From positions 1 to 32,459 of the forward strand of contig DASZWQ010000131.1 in NCBI GenBank assembly GCA_035546535.1: a DNA stretch of 32,459 nucleotides, written 5' to 3'. Positions 30,801-32,459 of the stretch are shown here, one piece after another (within the stretch, counting starts at the first letter, position 1; every line of letters begins with the position of its first letter). This DNA comes from Pirellulales bacterium. Lineage in GTDB: Bacteria; Planctomycetota; Planctomycetia; Pirellulales; JACPPG01. Position numbers and translations under genes: made by a program. A model generated the notes under the pieces. It saw only the letters and a program-made list of their open reading frames with translations. It was not told where the DNA came from and did no database searches.

Positions 30801-31465
30801 TCGAAGGCGAGCACTTGAAAATAGGAGTAATTTGGTGACCCGGTCGGGTCAAAGTAGTAACCGGTGATCCTCGAACTGCGGCCGGCAGCAGGACCGTTGA
30901 CCATCGTGATCACCAGCCCGCTGTAAAAGCCGTACGGAATATCATTGACTGAATTGAAATAGCTGCCGACGTTGAAGTCGGTCGTGGTGCATACGAATTG
31001 CAGCAGCGGGGTGTTATTGCCGCCGTTCTGCAGATAAGCGTTCGAGGGGTTCTTGTACGCCGATATCTGCCCGCGGATGCCGTACTGCGACGGCGCTACG
31101 GTCAACACTCCCGCGTTATGCCCGTAGATGTCTTCCAGCAGGCTGTGTGGGCCGATCACGGAGTTGCTGTCGCGTGGGCCGCGGACGACTTGCATGAAGG
31201 CGTCGTATAGCTGCGACTGCGGCGAGTCGCCGGTTTGTTCGACGCGGGCGCTTTGGATCACGCTTTGCCGGTTGCTGACCGTCGCCACGACGAACGAGAT
31301 CAACAGCATCGTGAACAGGGCCAACAGCACCAGCACCACCAGCAGGATGATGCCCGCCGGCTGCCGCGCGGCGGCGCGGCGGCGCACGCCGCGCGCGAGG
31401 AAACGGGCTCGCGAGCCCTGGGGATCGATTTCGTAGACGCTGCCAGATTGCTGCTTAGCTGACAT
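24803..31465 (-). CDS. Giant pseudopilin-like surface protein with Asp/Asn repeats
   Basis: 2220 residues. A basic N-terminus is followed by one hydrophobic helix (about 38-62, AGIILLVVLVLLALFTMLL) and a polar extracellular region, the layout of GspK/PilX-type minor pseudopilins, though far longer. The remainder is rich in Asn, Thr, Ser, Pro and Gly. It carries several Asp/Asn loops of EF-hand/dockerin type: DVDNDGDG near 490, DLDGDGMIG near 735, and a cluster near 960-1080 (DVNNDGVADG, DANTDGVVDW, DMNGDGTVNALD, DINGDGYPP), presumably Ca-binding. The C-terminal part, with TTRSNVYAVWITLGYFEV and IPVGFERGENHNVHKGIL, looks conserved and compact. I know no characterised homologue. The upstream partial gene ends 232 bp away on the same strand and also looks pilin-related, so a type II secretion/pilus-like cluster is likely. 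Base composition is visibly less GC-rich than in neighbouring genes. Confidence 0.85.
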   Translation of the reverse strand: MSAKQQSGSVYEIDPQGSRARFLARGVRRRAAARQPAGIILLVVLVLLALFTMLLISFVVATVSNRQSVIQSARVEQTGDSPQSQLYDAFMQVVRGPRDSNSVIGPHSLLEDIYGHNAGVLTVAPSQYGIRGQISAYKNPSNAYLQNGGNNTPLLQFVCTTTDFNVGSYFNSVNDIPYGFYSGLVITMVNGPAAGRSSRITGYYFDPTGSPNYSYFQVLAFDGATPNPGDTFLINGRPFSGTGFGYRPVAFAQQAYPPSGALAANASYSRLLDAFDPGTLIPGASPGYDPTNFDPTNSTDLTTQALNSGAVFQYALLPNPRRGVFQPFTHTGNPNPGWSYLDPAGPGGANEDYDAPDFQNMLLAMRIWADPSQTGPPFPNGKYHLVTPLPSLHRPDLLLYWNNRWNSSSTLGNGHYLFPSSALSAPGGTIYDAITSNGANNYFTARNLLRKITLRPLAIQDDPSTPNVDESENPYFTGSNPVFDPINGPWDVDNDGDGTPDSIWVDVGFPVQTGPDGRRYKPLAAILCLDMDGKLNLNAHSSWAHVPSATTPGLSRFNPVIAPFAQVSDTTPSGAYLKIGSGYGPPEISLHSLFEPGLDLPGAPFIPTGELYNLLGGNLTSATKIEGRYGELGISSALAGAPYNSSAGPGVSLVDEPFNWLDELGYPQISNLGGFPEHQNLYLPMTSSFGNFTINASAFSGNIWTTRSAFGSPPDLDGDGMIGLDLRGQPLYIDYPQVYGVNNGLSGIATDTGWGERDETIDDPYELDLSYNARNDGYSATLAFSTFASNLLAINGSTNSVVSIDAPFTAAELEQILRWNDADAPSLPDRLRLLAPNAFTNSAPTLKTASNTYTGRYPYYPELAQMRNLVTTHSFDVPAPSMLFTAPEHALELQTNRFAGYGAPPISGGHLSQLLAARIYRDNGGPPSNVNVAISQLLPPDLIAGEKMNINRPFGNGVDDNQNNVVDEVGEYEQWWGAVYNGTAVQFDVNNDGVADGYSPSGGSYSDANTDGVVDWRDGGPNSASHGDMNGDGTVNALDAWASPPARQLLARHLYVLMMLLKDDNYVVNADINGDGYPPTGTNATPGNAQAAIDVAYYMAQWAVNVVDFRDSDAIMTPFEFDIYPFRDDDPSATPSMPGTWDVDGVLTSTNIGAALTSNDDTATYRGLVWGAERPELLITETSATHDRRTRDTDKDNGIKKYRTDSTNPDPTFDQVRRPQGSLFVELYNPNSPVAIANEIGGRAPNELYTAAGTDPVSGAPMFGLNLAMRAPPKPGSTVAGAPVWRLAILNQSAFANLNMPARQVVLPYNATSGTPNITPITPNPNIPATPAQVPAGIPVIDRVAYFTSQPLDATGALNVPSPATGTLDVEPWRQFYPQIVGTNKPETYAIIPPNHYAVVGSASPLPDLYVSNTASPPWAGAISTPLGNRDQSLDNGSNDPSYPLTYIQDRYNFRIVFTPNVYVYNDVAGQNVGHYGPPIASSTYSVVKPAIGIPMAPLLFSTTSLVGTYTSSGALNYSAASRSTRFSITEPSAGYPFTTATNATVKTAGGASVPSYDENAYYDPTLWTVGAAQGFPDLPYDQDATYFLANGNAQFPNTYDQNRPSFLAGANADSTTTGKTPPTVVYLQRLANPLLPWDANANPYIIVDHMAVDLTMYNSEKSTNPSGGGTTVEKLNNPTTGNLATVSGTTWSFDSRQRSGNPANTPTNPDYSFNNIWYPFGWFHPGANSISNFMTNSSWGCLNSFYGYMNTILGGKTLGPMWNGANGTPAPPLQVNSQPTGQTLTNQQADYLGDPTLPFPWFNWNDRPYVSSKELMLVPVGSSASMLAEMTVGTPAQWPGVVSVPTTAVPSYDPNDPNLGSMAPIQSPYEPTALSTQQPLPKGEFGHLPNMFLSPHYTGATRTLPSSANFYRLLDFVHVPSRFTGTENWLTPTVMQGNSNVAGVPVHQLHPPFNRISRFRDPGRVNLNTIFDPFIWQGIMDEGKAPQVGTPPWLYLWQMMCNSRLGTGNTAYDVSGVYLNTSMTSLLGAAPVSPSIFGVPFRSSSGHTLVPLNAMRTVPSGGEREVDGTMLRASLVNNAYPLFEYPGPALHQWTENGPYTDPYTGVAGIPAAHDNPNRNPYFAYKAMRRLDNLLTTRSNVYAVWITLGYFEVTPAPSSDPQRAVKYPDGWVLGQEVGADTGDIKRHRAFFMYDRSIPVGFERGENHNVHKGILLERYIE

Positions 31466-31697
31466 GATGTGCTTCTTTCGGCTGGACCCAAACAGGCATG
31501 GGTCGAAAGTCGTTCGCCCCGGGATCGCGTCGCATCGGTTATGGTTGGCCGTACTGGCGGACGGCGCTTTGTGCTGCGTGAACAGGTCCGAGTTATCGTT
31601 GGCTGTTTGTCGTTGGGCCGTGTTGCCCGATCCTGGTTTGTTGGCCGGCCGCTGTATCCGGGTTGTTGCCCGGCCACGGCAGCGCGGCGGTGGCTCG

Positions 31698-32459
31698 TTA
31701 TTGCGGTGCGGAGAACGGTGAATCGCCGTCGACGGTGATGGTTTTCTGGTAAACGCCGACCACGCCCTCGACCACGGTGGCGTAGGCGTAGATGTTTACG
31801 TTCGGAAACGCCGGGTTTGTAGACGAACTGGAATAACTTGGCGCAGAAATACTGCCGAGGCAGGCGAATTGCACGCCATAATTCACGCCCGCCGGGGCTA
31901 GCAGAGAATTGAAGTTAACCGGTGGCGATACGCTCGTGTGCATGGCGATCGGGTCGTCAGATTGAGTACCTTGCGGCCAGTCGGGGCCATTTAACGTTAC
32001 ACTGCGAGAGGCCGGCGGATTCAGCGGATCATCGATCGAATCGGTCGCTACGATGCGATACCAGTTGGCGATCGTTCGCATCCGGGGCCAGAAGACCGGA
32101 TTCCCGCCAGAGTCCTTGCGAATCTCGCCCGCCACCGTGATGCCCGAGAGCATCAGCCATTGGCCGGGCTTGAGCGTGGCGAGCCAGGCTTGCTGGTTCG
32201 TGCTCGTTGCGAACAAAGTAACCTCGCCGCCGCCGAGGCTGCCCGGTTCGATCCGCGCCGGCACCTGCCACTCGCCCGGCGTGGTGTCGGGCTGGAGGGA
32301 GCCGGGCAACGTCAGGATGCGGTTGTTGCACACGACGACCGACACGGTGTATTGACGCGTATTCAATAGCGCCGTCGGATCGGGGTTCAGGACGGTGTCT
32401 TGCATGTCCTGCGGCGTCGCGTCGGCTTGCTCGGACGAAGGCGAGATCGTGGCGAACCA
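31698..32459 (-). CDS. Partial gene, probable pseudopilin-like protein (5' end outside window)
   Basis: The reading frame is open through the window edge, so the start lies beyond 32459. At least 253 C-terminal residues are present, and the ATG at 32405 is internal to the open frame. The visible part has beta-rich extracellular character: RQYTVSVVVCNNRILTL, TNQQAWLATLKPGQWLMLSG and VNIYAYATVVEGVVGVYQK. It has no visible membrane helix, which would lie upstream. Its position 232 bp before the giant pseudopilin-like gene on the same strand suggests it belongs to the same surface or secretion cluster. The function is not recognised, and the pilin assignment is inference from context. Confidence 0.75.
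   Translation of the reverse strand, partial: WFATISPSSEQADATPQDMQDTVLNPDPTALLNTRQYTVSVVVCNNRILTLPGSLQPDTTPGEWQVPARIEPGSLGGGEVTLFATSTNQQAWLATLKPGQWLMLSGITVAGEIRKDSGGNPVFWPRMRTIANWYRIVATDSIDDPLNPPASRSVTLNGPDWPQGTQSDDPIAMHTSVSPPVNFNSLLAPAGVNYGVQFACLGSISAPSYSSSSTNPAFPNVNIYAYATVVEGVVGVYQKTITVDGDSPFSAPQ

Noticed and set aside
1..32459. tRNA, rRNA, insertion sequences, prophage or defence genes
   Set aside because: All gaps were read for tRNA-like folds, transposase ORFs and terminal repeats. None was convincing. A tRNA scan and IS search would be needed to exclude weak cases.

Overview
The window looks like a chromosomal segment of a planctomycete, probably of the Pirellulales type. It is GC-rich and carries marker families that are concentrated in that phylum: two DUF1501 proteins, a large PSCyt1/DUF1549/DUF1553 (PSD1) cytochrome-type protein, two PEP-CTERM surface proteins, a giant pseudopilin-like protein with Ca-binding-type Asp/Asn repeats, and a serine/threonine kinase next to an ECF sigma factor. 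I found no rRNA, tRNA, CRISPR array, transposase or phage gene. The assignment rests on protein families recognised by eye, not on a database search.

Layout. 1-2030: two minus-strand PEP-CTERM secreted proteins, the second a predicted beta-propeller, with a perfect 16-bp inverted repeat after the first. 2031-2583: gene-free and full of inverted repeats. 2584-5037: a divergent Fpg/Nei DNA glycosylase and a Tat-type DUF1501 protein. 5049-6269 (minus): a fusion of a CinA/PncC-like domain to an NMNAT-like nucleotidyltransferase domain. 6522-7559: an EamA/DMT transporter whose end overlaps the end of a heavy-metal RND pump. 7511-12091 (minus): a CzcA-class RND pump and its membrane-fusion adaptor, without an outer-membrane channel, preceded by a strong sigma70-like promoter.

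12535-19997 (plus): six co-directional genes that look like one signalling locus. They encode an anchored coiled-coil protein, an FHA protein with a helical repeat region, a multi-pass membrane Ser/Thr kinase, an Ala/Pro-rich membrane protein, an ECF sigma factor and a small Cys/His protein that may be its regulator. Stable hairpins lie in two of the gaps. A likely working model, which is inference, is kinase-to-FHA phospho-signalling at the envelope coupled to sigma-factor control of transcription. This is my best candidate for an undescribed system.

20016-24117 (minus): a PSD1 cytochrome-type gene followed 4 bp later by a DUF1501 gene. 24118-24802: a hairpin-rich intergenic block that includes seven copies of a tandem palindromic repeat of about 40 bp. 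24803-32459 (minus): a 2220-residue surface or pilin-like protein preceded by the 3' part of another gene, probably a pseudopilin, that runs off the window.
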